DNA of 6,991 bases, taken from Treponema sp. GTDB taxonomy: Bacteria > Spirochaetota > Spirochaetia > Treponematales > Treponemataceae. The translations under genes and the position numbers were made by a program. The stretch covers positions 1 through 6,991 of the forward strand of contig JALNVF010000151.1 in NCBI GenBank assembly GCA_023231445.1, given 5' to 3'. The notes under the pieces are model-generated. The model worked only from the letters and a program-made list of their open reading frames with translations, was not told the origin of the DNA and ran no database searches. Positions 1 to 6,891 of this stretch are shown here, piece after piece; position 1 is the first letter of the stretch; the number at the start of each line of letters is the position of its first letter.

Positions 1-1993
1 ACATAATAACGGCAGTTCCGTATCCCGGTATTTCAAGAAAACCGGAAATCATTTCTTCTGCCAGTACATTGCGGTATGTCCGCCTGAGCGGCAGCGTTAC
101 CCGTACCGGATTATAATTCAGTACAAACAGGAATTCTCTGCCGTCTTTCGTCATTTTTTTTACAACTTCCACACCGGCCGGAACATCTTCTAATGCAGGA
201 TTAACTGCAGCATTTTTGCAAATCATCTGAAGAAGAGCGGATGTTGCTTTTTCATCAAGGTCACATCCGATGTAATAACATAAACCATTACCGTACCGGT
301 TGACCGTAACAGCAGCTTTGCCCTTGTAAAATTCATCTGTATACCAGGCGACAGGTTCTGCCGTCACGGGTTTGATGATGTCGGCCCATACAGAGGCCTG
401 TCCTTTACCGAACCTGCCTTCCACGCTTACCGTGCGGCTGCCGTTAATAGAATCGAATTCCTCCAGTTCAATACCGGCGACGTCCGCAAAATAACCCGGC
501 AGCGTTTTTTCAGTCATTGAATTATCACTGTTCTTTGTCCCCGAACGGAACGTAACGACAAGCGTCCCACCGTTTTTAACATATTCTTCAAACTTCATTT
601 CTTCAACATCAGTCATCAGGTTATATGCCGGAGCGAATACTACTTTATATCTGCCGAAATCAGCCGATGCACCGGTGACATCACACGAATAATGATCCGT
701 ATACAGTCCCGCATACAGAGAACGCAGATAACTCCGGTAGTTGAATTTAAAATTATGCTTCTGGTACATATGCGACCACTGCTGCTCGAATGAACGAATC
801 AGCAGGATATCGGTACATACTGAAGATTTATCGTTCAATGCGCTCAGCACCGGGAATTCCTGTCCGATCTGACTTATTTCCCGGTACCTGCGGCGGGGAA
901 TACCGTCGTGATCAAGAATTCCGTACCAGTACTGTTCCGTTCCGAAAAGCGGCGCTCTCCAGCGGAAATAGAGTATCGATTCCGCTCCGTGTGCAAGTGC
1001 CTGATACGTCCACAACTTAATCTGCCCCGGCTTCGGTGTATCTCCCAGAGAATCCCAGCCGCACGGGCCGCTCTGTTCTTCCATGACCCAGAAATTCTGC
1101 TGTTTAATCCCCCGCTCAATGTCCATTGAAAACGCCGGATCATACGGTTCACTTCCGAGGAATTCGCCCCACGGACTCTGCGGATAATTGTCGTACGAAG
1201 CGACATCTATGAGCGGTGCAATATCGTAATAATTATACAGTTCCGACACGACATTATGCGTTACCGGTACTTTCGTTTTTTCATGAATAATCTTACTCTG
1301 CAGTGCACAGTACCCTATGATCGAATCGGAAGAAAAACGCGAGTAATCAAGATTGAGAGCAGGATTGTGCCCGTTATTTCCGAACATCGCTGCTGTCGTA
1401 TATTTCGGTACTATAATCTGGTCCCAGTCCGTGTATGTCTGGCTCCAGAATACGGTGCCCCATGCTGTATTCAATGCGTCAAGTGAACCGTATCTGTTTT
1501 TAAGCCACCTGATAAACGCCTGCCGGCAGTTTTCACAATAACAGTACATACCGTCGCCGCAGGTAAATTCGTTATCAATCTGCCACGCAGCTACAGCAGG
1601 ATTATTACTGTAATGTTCCACCATTGCAGTAACGATTTTCTGAGAGTACTGATGGTAGACAGGATTGTTGTAACAGTAATGTCTCCGCGAACCAAATCCC
1701 TGTACAATGCCCTTTTCATCAACCCGGTAAATATCGGGATGTTTATCCATCAGCCATTTCGGCGGTGTTGCGGTCGGAGTTCCCATTACAACGCGGATAC
1801 CGTGTGTATACAGAACCTCAAGAGCCCTGTCCATCCATGAAAAATCAAATTTTCCTTCCGCCGGTTCAAATTTCGCCCATGCAAATTCACCGACGCGGAC
1901 GATATTCATGCCGGCTTCTTTCATAAGTCCGGCATCCTGAGCCCACCGTGATTCAGGCCAGTGTTCGGGATAATAATCAGCTCCAAAAAACAT
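1..1993 (-). CDS. GH42 beta-galactosidase, missing only its extreme C-terminus
   Basis: The frame is open from ATG at 1993 to the left edge (664 codons, no stop) and ends in a GYGTAVIM-like strand typical of the last residues of GH42 enzymes, so probably only a few residues are missing. Residues 1-390 form the catalytic barrel (start MFFGADYYPEHW). The acid/base is Glu142 in WQIDNEF and the nucleophile is probably Glu305 in WVMEEQSGP. Cys107, Cys151, Cys153 and Cys156 match the spacing of the GH42 zinc site (106/150/152/155 in the Thermus A4 enzyme). About 391-600 is the trimerisation-type domain and about 600-664 the C-terminal beta domain. There is no signal peptide, so it should act in the cytoplasm, releasing terminal beta-galactose (some family members prefer alpha-L-arabinopyranosides). 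AGGAGG lies 5 nt before the ATG, 13 bp after the second permease, as the last visible gene of the operon. Family call is firm; exact substrate is inferred. Confidence 0.95.
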   Translation of the reverse strand, partial: MFFGADYYPEHWPESRWAQDAGLMKEAGMNIVRVGEFAWAKFEPAEGKFDFSWMDRALEVLYTHGIRVVMGTPTATPPKWLMDKHPDIYRVDEKGIVQGFGSRRHYCYNNPVYHQYSQKIVTAMVEHYSNNPAVAAWQIDNEFTCGDGMYCYCENCRQAFIRWLKNRYGSLDALNTAWGTVFWSQTYTDWDQIIVPKYTTAAMFGNNGHNPALNLDYSRFSSDSIIGYCALQSKIIHEKTKVPVTHNVVSELYNYYDIAPLIDVASYDNYPQSPWGEFLGSEPYDPAFSMDIERGIKQQNFWVMEEQSGPCGWDSLGDTPKPGQIKLWTYQALAHGAESILYFRWRAPLFGTEQYWYGILDHDGIPRRRYREISQIGQEFPVLSALNDKSSVCTDILLIRSFEQQWSHMYQKHNFKFNYRSYLRSLYAGLYTDHYSCDVTGASADFGRYKVVFAPAYNLMTDVEEMKFEEYVKNGGTLVVTFRSGTKNSDNSMTEKTLPGYFADVAGIELEEFDSINGSRTVSVEGRFGKGQASVWADIIKPVTAEPVAWYTDEFYKGKAAVTVNRYGNGLCYYIGCDLDEKATSALLQMICKNAAVNPALEDVPAGVEVVKKMTKDGREFLFVLNYNPVRVTLPLRRTYRNVLAEEMISGFLEIPGYGTAVIM

Positions 1994-2006
1994 ACAAACC
2001 TCCTGT

Positions 2007-2969
2007 TTACAGTGCTGCAGCTTTCTGTGGCAGCGCTTTTCGGACAAGTTCCTTTATCTGAGCAAAGCACAGGAAAAACAACAGGAACAATCCGACAATG
2101 ACCTTCTGCCATGTTCCGTTTACACCGACAGCCACAAGGCCGGCGGAAAGAAGTTTCATGCAGAAACTTCCGATCACGATACCGATAACCGGATTACAGA
2201 CACCGGAAAGCGCAAAGCCTATAAAGACGCCCATCATCGCATCAAACGTTATAGACATCGTTGCCATATTTTTCTCGGGAGCAATGGCAGTACTGTAACT
2301 GAGCATCATAATACCTGCGATCCCAAAAAAAATCCCCGAAATAAAAAATGCAGAAAATTTTACTTTTGCAGGGTTAATACCCACGGTTTTCGCTATAAAT
2401 TCTCCGTTCCCGACAGCACGCACATGCAGCCCGAATTTTGTTTTATTATATAGAAGATACATAATAACAATCAGAGCACCGGTAATCAGGAATATCCATG
2501 GCGCAGATCCCAGTACAGCCTGTGCACGCGTAATGGAGAATCCCTTTCCGCCTTTATACACCGTCCCCAGCGATTCATAGACAAGCAGAAAACCTATTGT
2601 AACAACGACAGAAGGAATTTTCAAAGCAGAATACAGCACAGCGTCTATCAATCCGAATAAAAGCCCCGCAGTAATCCCGCTGAGTATCAGGCCTGCCAGC
2701 CCGAACCGGGAACAGTAATATCCCGAAATAAGAGCTGCAAGCGTTACGATTGCTCCCGGGCTGAAATCCCATATTCCGATTGCCATGCTGCAGCAGATTC
2801 CCAGAGAAATAATAAGCGTTATTGTCGTCTGCTGCGCTATGATGTACAGTGCAGCAGGAGAGCCGAATGTATCGGGACGAAGTATTTTGAAAAAAAGATA
2901 CACAACAAGCGGCAGTGCAAGCGTCTTTATGACACGCAGTGCAAAATTCCGTACTGAAGCAGTATTCAT
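2007..2969 (-). CDS. Sugar ABC transporter permease, ribose/CUT2 type (second permease)
   Basis: This 320-residue, very hydrophobic inner-membrane protein belongs to the RbsC-like permease family (BPD_transp_2). Membrane segments fall at about 15-30, 48-65, 70-87, 91-112, 120-135, 157-174, 205-225, 243-270 and 288-303. Family landmarks are IWDFSPGAIV near 66-75 (the GxDLSxG region) and the cytoplasmic loop KFGLHVRAVGNGEFIAKTVGI near 178-198, which contacts the ATPase. The late LGGxxxxGG motif kept by the first permease is eroded here (MGVFIGFALSGV, 246-257). The partner is probably the permease at 4180-5160, together forming a heterodimeric channel. The start ATG has AGGAG about 6 nt upstream, and the gap to the binding-protein gene is 18 bp. 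The tail is basic then Ala-rich (KALPQKAAAL). Substrate cannot be read from the sequence. Confidence 0.93.
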   Translation of the reverse strand: MNTASVRNFALRVIKTLALPLVVYLFFKILRPDTFGSPAALYIIAQQTTITLIISLGICCSMAIGIWDFSPGAIVTLAALISGYYCSRFGLAGLILSGITAGLLFGLIDAVLYSALKIPSVVVTIGFLLVYESLGTVYKGGKGFSITRAQAVLGSAPWIFLITGALIVIMYLLYNKTKFGLHVRAVGNGEFIAKTVGINPAKVKFSAFFISGIFFGIAGIMMLSYSTAIAPEKNMATMSITFDAMMGVFIGFALSGVCNPVIGIVIGSFCMKLLSAGLVAVGVNGTWQKVIVGLFLLFFLCFAQIKELVRKALPQKAAAL

Positions 2970-2987
2970 TCAGGTCTCCTGTTCTTA

Positions 2988-4151
2988 TTATTTATTTCCG
3001 TGACGGGTCATAACGTCATCAATGCTGTAAGAAGCAGCTTTTGTATGCAGGTCGTCAACGGTTAACGCAGGGTTATATTTTCTGATCATCTGTTTAAGTT
3101 CGTCATCGTTATATGCTAAAAGATTTTCCTGCTCATTTTCCACATATTTATAGTAATTCACTGCGTCGTCATACGAATTCAGTTTAATAAAATGCAGACT
3201 GATTCCTTCAGCTTTGTCAGAAAGTCTGTTTCCCTGAATGGCATTAACAATCATAGACATAGTAAACACCGGATCAACGTAATGTCCGCCGGAAATAGCA
3301 TACAGGGTACCATCCTTCAGATAACTCTTCATCTGTTCCGCGTCGATAAAATCCACGACAGCAACCTTGATTTTTCCGCGTTTTCCGTGTTTATCAAGCG
3401 CAGCAAGTGCACCTTCAAGGAATCCGTCTGTTCCTCCGGTAAGGTATATAGAATCAAGCTGAGGATACCCGATAAGGAACTTTTCCACCGCTTCCATAAC
3501 GCCCTGGGATCCGAGCGAGCCGCGGACTTCAGCCACGCGTTTTAATCCCGTCTCCGCACATGCCTTGTCGAATCCCCTGTTGCGGCTGTCGTGAGTTGTA
3601 TCGCCGACATCGCGCGTTACGACCGCACATTCCTTACACCCCGCATCTGCCAGAGATTTACCCATCCGGTAACCTATTTCTTCTTCGTCTTCCGCCGTGT
3701 ATCCGATAAAATATTTGCTGCTTTCCACCTGCTTTGCAATTACGGGATCCATAATTCTGCGCCACATCAGACCCCAGTATACCTGATTGTTTTCACAAAG
3801 CTGTGCAAGACGCGGCAGCATGGTGTCGGATGAATTAACAATAATAATACCGTTGCATCCGCCCGCGATCAGATTCTCTACCGCCTGAATCTGAATTTCA
3901 GGCGAATATCCGTCGGTATTTACCACCGATTCGCCTCCTGAAAGTTCAACCAGCCGGGACATGATCTTAATCGACATTCTGGCCAGCGCATCCGAAGATC
4001 CCCAGATAACAATGCCGACTTTTGGTTTTACTGCACCGCCGTCCGCCGCAGCTTTTTTCCCGTTCTGTTTTGCACATCCGCCGAATAACACTGACATGCA
4101 TGCGAGCATGCCGGCCAGAATTATTCCTTTTGCACGAAAATTCCGTTTCAT
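2988..4151 (-). CDS. Sugar-binding lipoprotein of the ABC importer (periplasmic-binding type I)
   Basis: This 387-residue protein has a lipoprotein signal peptide: a basic start (MKRNFRAK), a hydrophobic core, then LFGGC with Cys26 as the lipidated residue. A Lys/Ala/Gly linker follows. The mature part is a two-lobe type I sugar-binding fold (Peripla_BP_4 style): KVGIVIWGSSD (44-54), the helix around IQIQAVENLIAGGCNGIIIVNSSD (87-109), IGYTAEDEEEIGYRMGKSLADAG (second-lobe start, about 149-171), SRNRGFDKA with Arg192 where the family carries a sugar-contacting Arg, LTGGTDGFLEGALAAL (237-252) and VAVVDF (263-268). Trp50, Trp126 and Trp130 are plausible sugar-stacking residues. It captures the substrate outside the membrane for the two permeases encoded on either side. 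It is longer than RbsB (about 300 residues); the extra length is mainly a tail from about 320, rich in Tyr, Asn and acidic residues. AGGAGG lies 7 nt before the ATG. Confidence 0.93.
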   Translation of the reverse strand: MKRNFRAKGIILAGMLACMSVLFGGCAKQNGKKAAADGGAVKPKVGIVIWGSSDALARMSIKIMSRLVELSGGESVVNTDGYSPEIQIQAVENLIAGGCNGIIIVNSSDTMLPRLAQLCENNQVYWGLMWRRIMDPVIAKQVESSKYFIGYTAEDEEEIGYRMGKSLADAGCKECAVVTRDVGDTTHDSRNRGFDKACAETGLKRVAEVRGSLGSQGVMEAVEKFLIGYPQLDSIYLTGGTDGFLEGALAALDKHGKRGKIKVAVVDFIDAEQMKSYLKDGTLYAISGGHYVDPVFTMSMIVNAIQGNRLSDKAEGISLHFIKLNSYDDAVNYYKYVENEQENLLAYNDDELKQMIRKYNPALTVDDLHTKAASYSIDDVMTRHGNK

Positions 4152-4179
4152 AAGTGTACCTCCTGATATGAAACCATTT

Positions 4180-5160
4180 CTATTTTATAGTTATGACATT
4201 CTCACGTTCAAATGACAGCGCAACAGCTATCAGAAGAATGACTCCCTTTACTCCCTGCTGCACACTGTCGTTTATACCCCAGATAATCAGACCGTTTGCA
4301 AGAAAAGCAAACATCGCACTTCCTATAAGCGCACTGCGCAGTTTTGCCGCACTGCCCCCCGATATAGGCATTCCTCCGAGCACAAGTGCAAGCAGCACGT
4401 TCATCTCGAAAAACGTACCAGTTGTGGGAGCAACTGATCCTGCCCTTACGAGAGCAAAGAATCCGCACAGCCCGGCCATAAGACCGCTGAACATATAGGC
4501 AAGGAGTTTCATCTTTTTGAGCGGAATACCGGACTGAACAGCAGCCTTGCTTCCTGCTCCGATCGCTCTTGAATACTTCCCGAATTTTGTATATTCGAAA
4601 AGGAAAAATACCAGCGCAAACGCAAAAATTCCTGCCGCAATTTTCAGCTGGACAGAATCGAGCCAGCTCCACGCAAGCGGAAGAAACAGCCCGGCAGATC
4701 CAAGAATAATAGTAACGCCCCTGAACGCAAACTGTGTGCAGAGCGTTACAACAGTACCCGACACATTAAAAAATGCGTGAATGCTTCCGTTCAGAAACCC
4801 GATCAGCAGTCCGGCAAGAAGAGATGCCGCCAGTGAAAAAAACAACCCGCCGCCGGCACACAGGGAACCGAAACAGGCTGCCGTTCCCACTATAGAGCCG
4901 AGTGAAAAATCAAGATTTCCCTGTGCAAGTACGAAAGATACGCCGCACGTTCCAAGCAGAACCGGAAATGCCTGATTAAAAATAGTCCGCAGATTTCTGG
5001 AGGTCAGCATCCGGCCGCCCGTCGTCACCTGGAAAAAAATAATGATGAACAGTAATCCGATGAACGGAAAAAGCGACTGAAGAGTCCGCCGCTGCCGTTC
5101 AGAAAGAGTTCCGGGCAGATGTATTCCTTTTACAACTTTTGTTATTCCGTAATTATTCAT
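4180..5160 (-). CDS. Sugar ABC transporter permease, ribose/CUT2 type (first permease)
   Basis: This 326-residue inner-membrane protein is an RbsC-like permease. A cytoplasmic N-terminus of about 30 residues is followed by hydrophobic segments at about 29-46, 63-80, 85-101, 105-128, 131-152, 173-190, 217-240, 253-270, 275-295 and 303-315. It keeps the family landmarks: AQGNLDFSLGS (79-89), the ATPase-coupling loop KFGKYSRAIGAGSKAAVQSGI (192-212) and LGGMPISGG (261-269). It resembles the second permease (2007-2969) in layout but clearly differs in sequence, so they are anciently diverged partners rather than a recent duplication. The ATG has AGGAG about 6 nt upstream. The 47-bp gap to the ATPase gene is the largest inside the operon, and 28 bp separate its TAG stop from the binding-protein start. 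Confidence 0.94.
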   Translation of the reverse strand: MNNYGITKVVKGIHLPGTLSERQRRTLQSLFPFIGLLFIIIFFQVTTGGRMLTSRNLRTIFNQAFPVLLGTCGVSFVLAQGNLDFSLGSIVGTAACFGSLCAGGGLFFSLAASLLAGLLIGFLNGSIHAFFNVSGTVVTLCTQFAFRGVTIILGSAGLFLPLAWSWLDSVQLKIAAGIFAFALVFFLFEYTKFGKYSRAIGAGSKAAVQSGIPLKKMKLLAYMFSGLMAGLCGFFALVRAGSVAPTTGTFFEMNVLLALVLGGMPISGGSAAKLRSALIGSAMFAFLANGLIIWGINDSVQQGVKGVILLIAVALSFERENVITIK

Positions 5161-5180
5161 GTAAATCTCCTAAATAAAGG

Positions 5181-5204
5181 TTAAAAATAAGGCAGCCGCG
5201 GCCT
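5181..5204 (-). terminator. Weak hairpin with T-rich tail after the ATPase gene (possible attenuator)
   Basis: Read on the minus strand, AGGC (5204-5201) and GCCT (5193-5190) can pair around a 7-nt GC-rich loop, followed directly by TATTTTT. It begins 3 nt after the ATPase stop. The stem is only 4 bp and the T run is interrupted by A, so it is at best a leaky terminator or an RNA processing/stability element that could lower expression of the downstream genes relative to the ATPase. It could equally be chance. Confidence 0.22.
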
Positions 5205-5207
5205 GTG

Positions 5208-6713
5208 TCAGATCATATACTTTACGACATCTGTCTGAGCCAGATTCTTTTCACGTTTAAACTCCGCGTTTATTTTTCCGTCTTTAAATACCAGAATACG
5301 GTCGCTCATTCCTATAACTTCAGGAAGTTCCTCCGAAATCAGTACAATCGATTTCCCCTCATTTTTCAATTTTTTCATCAGCTGATAAATAGCTTCTTTA
5401 ACGCCGATATCAATGCCTCTTGTAGGACAGTCCAGTATAAGAATCTGTGATTCATTGCTGAGCCATTTAGCCAGAACGACTTTCTGCTTGTTCCCGCCTG
5501 AAAGATACATGACGTACTGGTCTATGTCCCTCATTTTTATCTGCATCACATCAGCACCCGACTGCGCCAGTTTTTTTTCTTCAGCAGGTGAAATGAAAGC
5601 ATGTCTGGCAAGCATATCAAGAGACGGCAGAGCAACATTCTCCTTTATACTGGACAGAAGCATCAGCGCTTCTTCATCCCTGTTTTTTGACACATAACCT
5701 ATTTTCAGTTTTATAGCGTTTCCGGGATTCCTGACATCTTTCGCTTCCCCTTTATATTCCGCAGAAACTGAGCCGGTCTGCGGTTTTGTCAGGCCGAACA
5801 ATACTTTTCCGAAATCATGCATTCCGCTGTCAGTCAAACCTGCCACTCCAAGAATTTCACCCTGATGCAGCCCGCATGAAACGTCGTGAAGCAGATCTGT
5901 TGTAACATGCAAACATGACAGGACGACTGTATTTCCACAGGATGCGCTTTCGTCTGTCCGGTACCACGAACCGTCTATTTTTCGTCCAACCATCAGTTCC
6001 CTGATTTGTGAATCAGTACAGTTTCTGACTTCCAGCGTATCGATATAATGTCCGTCGCGCATAACTGATATGAAATCGCAGTGTTTCCGGACTTCTTCAA
6101 GATCATGCGAAATGAATATAACAGTACCGCCTTTTTTCTTCATCTGTTCCATGATTGAATACAAAATACTGCGTCCCGACTGCGATAAAGCCGTTGTTGT
6201 CTCATCGATGATAAGCAGGTCCGGATTCGTATACAGGGCCCGGGCAATCTCCACAATTTTCCGGTCTTCAAACGACAGCGACGTAACAGGTTTCCGGGGA
6301 TCAATATGTGAAATGCCTGTCTGTTTAAAAACTGCGGCTGCTTCCCTGTTCATTTTACGCGTATTTACCAATCCGCTCTTTCCGGTAAACAGAAACTCTC
6401 TGCCCAGAAAAATATTCTCGGCAATTGTCATACCGCCGATAGTGCCCATCTCCTGCGTTATCATACTGACTCCGGTATTCGCGGCTTCACCTGAATCTGC
6501 AGGTTTATATATCTCTCCTTTAAAAATAATTTTTCCGGTATCAGGAGAAATGACTCCGGCAATCATATTCGATAATGTCGATTTTCCAGAACCATTTTCT
6601 CCAATCAGACCATGAATTTTCCCTTTATAGAAATTCATATGTACATCCGCAACAGCTATTGTCGAAGAAAACGATTTTGAAAGTCCGTCTACTTTCAAAA
6701 TAATGTCATCCAT
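5208..6713 (-). CDS. Sugar ABC transporter ATP-binding protein with two fused nucleotide-binding domains (RbsA/MglA-like)
   Basis: The ATG at 6713 gives 501 residues, the usual size of RbsA-type proteins, and the reading starts directly in the first domain (MDDIILKVDGLSKSF). A GTG 41 codons upstream is in frame but lacks a ribosome site and adds non-family sequence. Domain 1 (about 1-245) has Walker A GENGSGKST (38-46), Q-loop Gln87, a poor signature LSFED (146-150), Walker B ending Asp170-Glu171 (IIDETTTAL) and H-loop His203. Domain 2 (about 262-501) has a ruined Walker A (GLTDSGMH, 292-299, no Lys), an intact signature LSGGN (404-408), Walker B LILDCPTRGID with Cys429 instead of Glu, and SEE (460-462) where the H-loop His would be. 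It energises the two permeases from the cytoplasmic face. As first gene of the operon it faces the divergent regulator. The ribosome site is modest (GGGG, 6 nt before ATG, or AGGAAA further up). Confidence 0.95.
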   Translation of the reverse strand: MDDIILKVDGLSKSFSSTIAVADVHMNFYKGKIHGLIGENGSGKSTLSNMIAGVISPDTGKIIFKGEIYKPADSGEAANTGVSMITQEMGTIGGMTIAENIFLGREFLFTGKSGLVNTRKMNREAAAVFKQTGISHIDPRKPVTSLSFEDRKIVEIARALYTNPDLLIIDETTTALSQSGRSILYSIMEQMKKKGGTVIFISHDLEEVRKHCDFISVMRDGHYIDTLEVRNCTDSQIRELMVGRKIDGSWYRTDESASCGNTVVLSCLHVTTDLLHDVSCGLHQGEILGVAGLTDSGMHDFGKVLFGLTKPQTGSVSAEYKGEAKDVRNPGNAIKLKIGYVSKNRDEEALMLLSSIKENVALPSLDMLARHAFISPAEEKKLAQSGADVMQIKMRDIDQYVMYLSGGNKQKVVLAKWLSNESQILILDCPTRGIDIGVKEAIYQLMKKLKNEGKSIVLISEELPEVIGMSDRILVFKDGKINAEFKREKNLAQTDVVKYMI

Positions 6714-6794
6714 ATCATACCCCGTGTTTCCTGTAATTACATATAAGTGCCGGCCAGCCGTTAAGCACAGCAGTCCGTCTTTCTCTATAATTAA

Positions 6795-6821
6795 TTGTAA
6801 AACATCACTATCCGCTGTAAA
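6795..6821 (-). promoter_or_regulatory. Candidate promoter for the transporter operon (weak)
   Basis: On the minus strand TTTACA (6821-6816) is followed after 15 nt by TACAAT (6800-6795). Both hexamers are good but the spacing is short. It is flanked upstream by A/T tracts (6827-6842) that could act as an UP-like element. A competing candidate is TAAAAT at 6891-6886, whose start point would fall near 6879 inside the left operator; its -35 region is poor. That alternative fits repression better. Neither is convincing alone. Confidence 0.28.
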
Positions 6822-6826
6822 CCGGT

Positions 6827-6855
6827 AAAAAAACACTTTTTTGTTAGAAATAACA
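6827..6855. other. A/T tracts and a small inverted repeat in the operon leader or upstream region
   Basis: An A7 run (6827-6833) and a T6 run (6837-6842) flank CAC. Next to them TGTTA and TAACA (6842-6855) pair around GAAA on the plus strand. Such tracts bend DNA and may serve as an UP element or, if transcribed leftward, as part of the operon leader. No known riboswitch or attenuator fold is recognisable. Confidence 0.25.
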
Positions 6856-6870
6856 CCAGATCATTTAGGA

Positions 6871-6884
6871 TGGGAGCGATACCA
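6871..6884. promoter_or_regulatory. LacI-type operator, left site
   Basis: TGGGAGCGATACCA is an imperfect 14-bp palindrome with the central CG and TGG...CCA ends typical of LacI/GalR-family operators (also close to the cre pattern). It shares the half-site TGGGAGCG with the second site, reading in the opposite direction. It is most likely bound by the divergent LacI-family protein; control by CcpA is a less likely alternative. Confidence 0.7.
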
Positions 6885-6891
6885 AATTTTA

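Noticed and set aside
874..1206. 110-codon minus-strand frame and plus-strand frames within 790-1840
   Set aside because: They are out-of-frame shadows of the GH42 gene, which is open and family-like across the whole region.
2970..2987. CAGG/CCTG inverted repeat between the binding-protein and second-permease genes
   Set aside because: It is explained by the ribosome site of the permease and has a 3-nt loop with only 4 bp, too weak for a regulatory hairpin.
3192..3545. 117-codon plus-strand frame in the binding-protein gene
   Set aside because: It is antisense to a well-supported lipoprotein gene, with no ribosome site or known motif.
4208..4672. 154-codon minus-strand frame overlapping the first permease
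   Set aside because: It is an alternative frame of the permease gene, rich in Cys, Arg and Ser with no membrane or family pattern.
6070..6615. 181-codon open frame on the plus strand inside the ATPase gene
   Set aside because: It lies wholly antisense to the Walker A to H-loop part of the ATPase, has no recognisable domain, and its residues follow from the codon pattern of the real gene.
6745..6770. GTGC/GCAC and CGGC/GCCG inverted repeats in the ATPase leader
   Set aside because: Stems are only 4 bp with mismatched neighbours and no T run, so they are not distinguishable from chance.
6714..6836. 41-codon N-terminal extension of the ATPase from a GTG at 6836
   Set aside because: No ribosome site precedes the GTG, the extension has no ABC-ATPase character, and the inner ATG at 6713 gives the standard 501-residue length.
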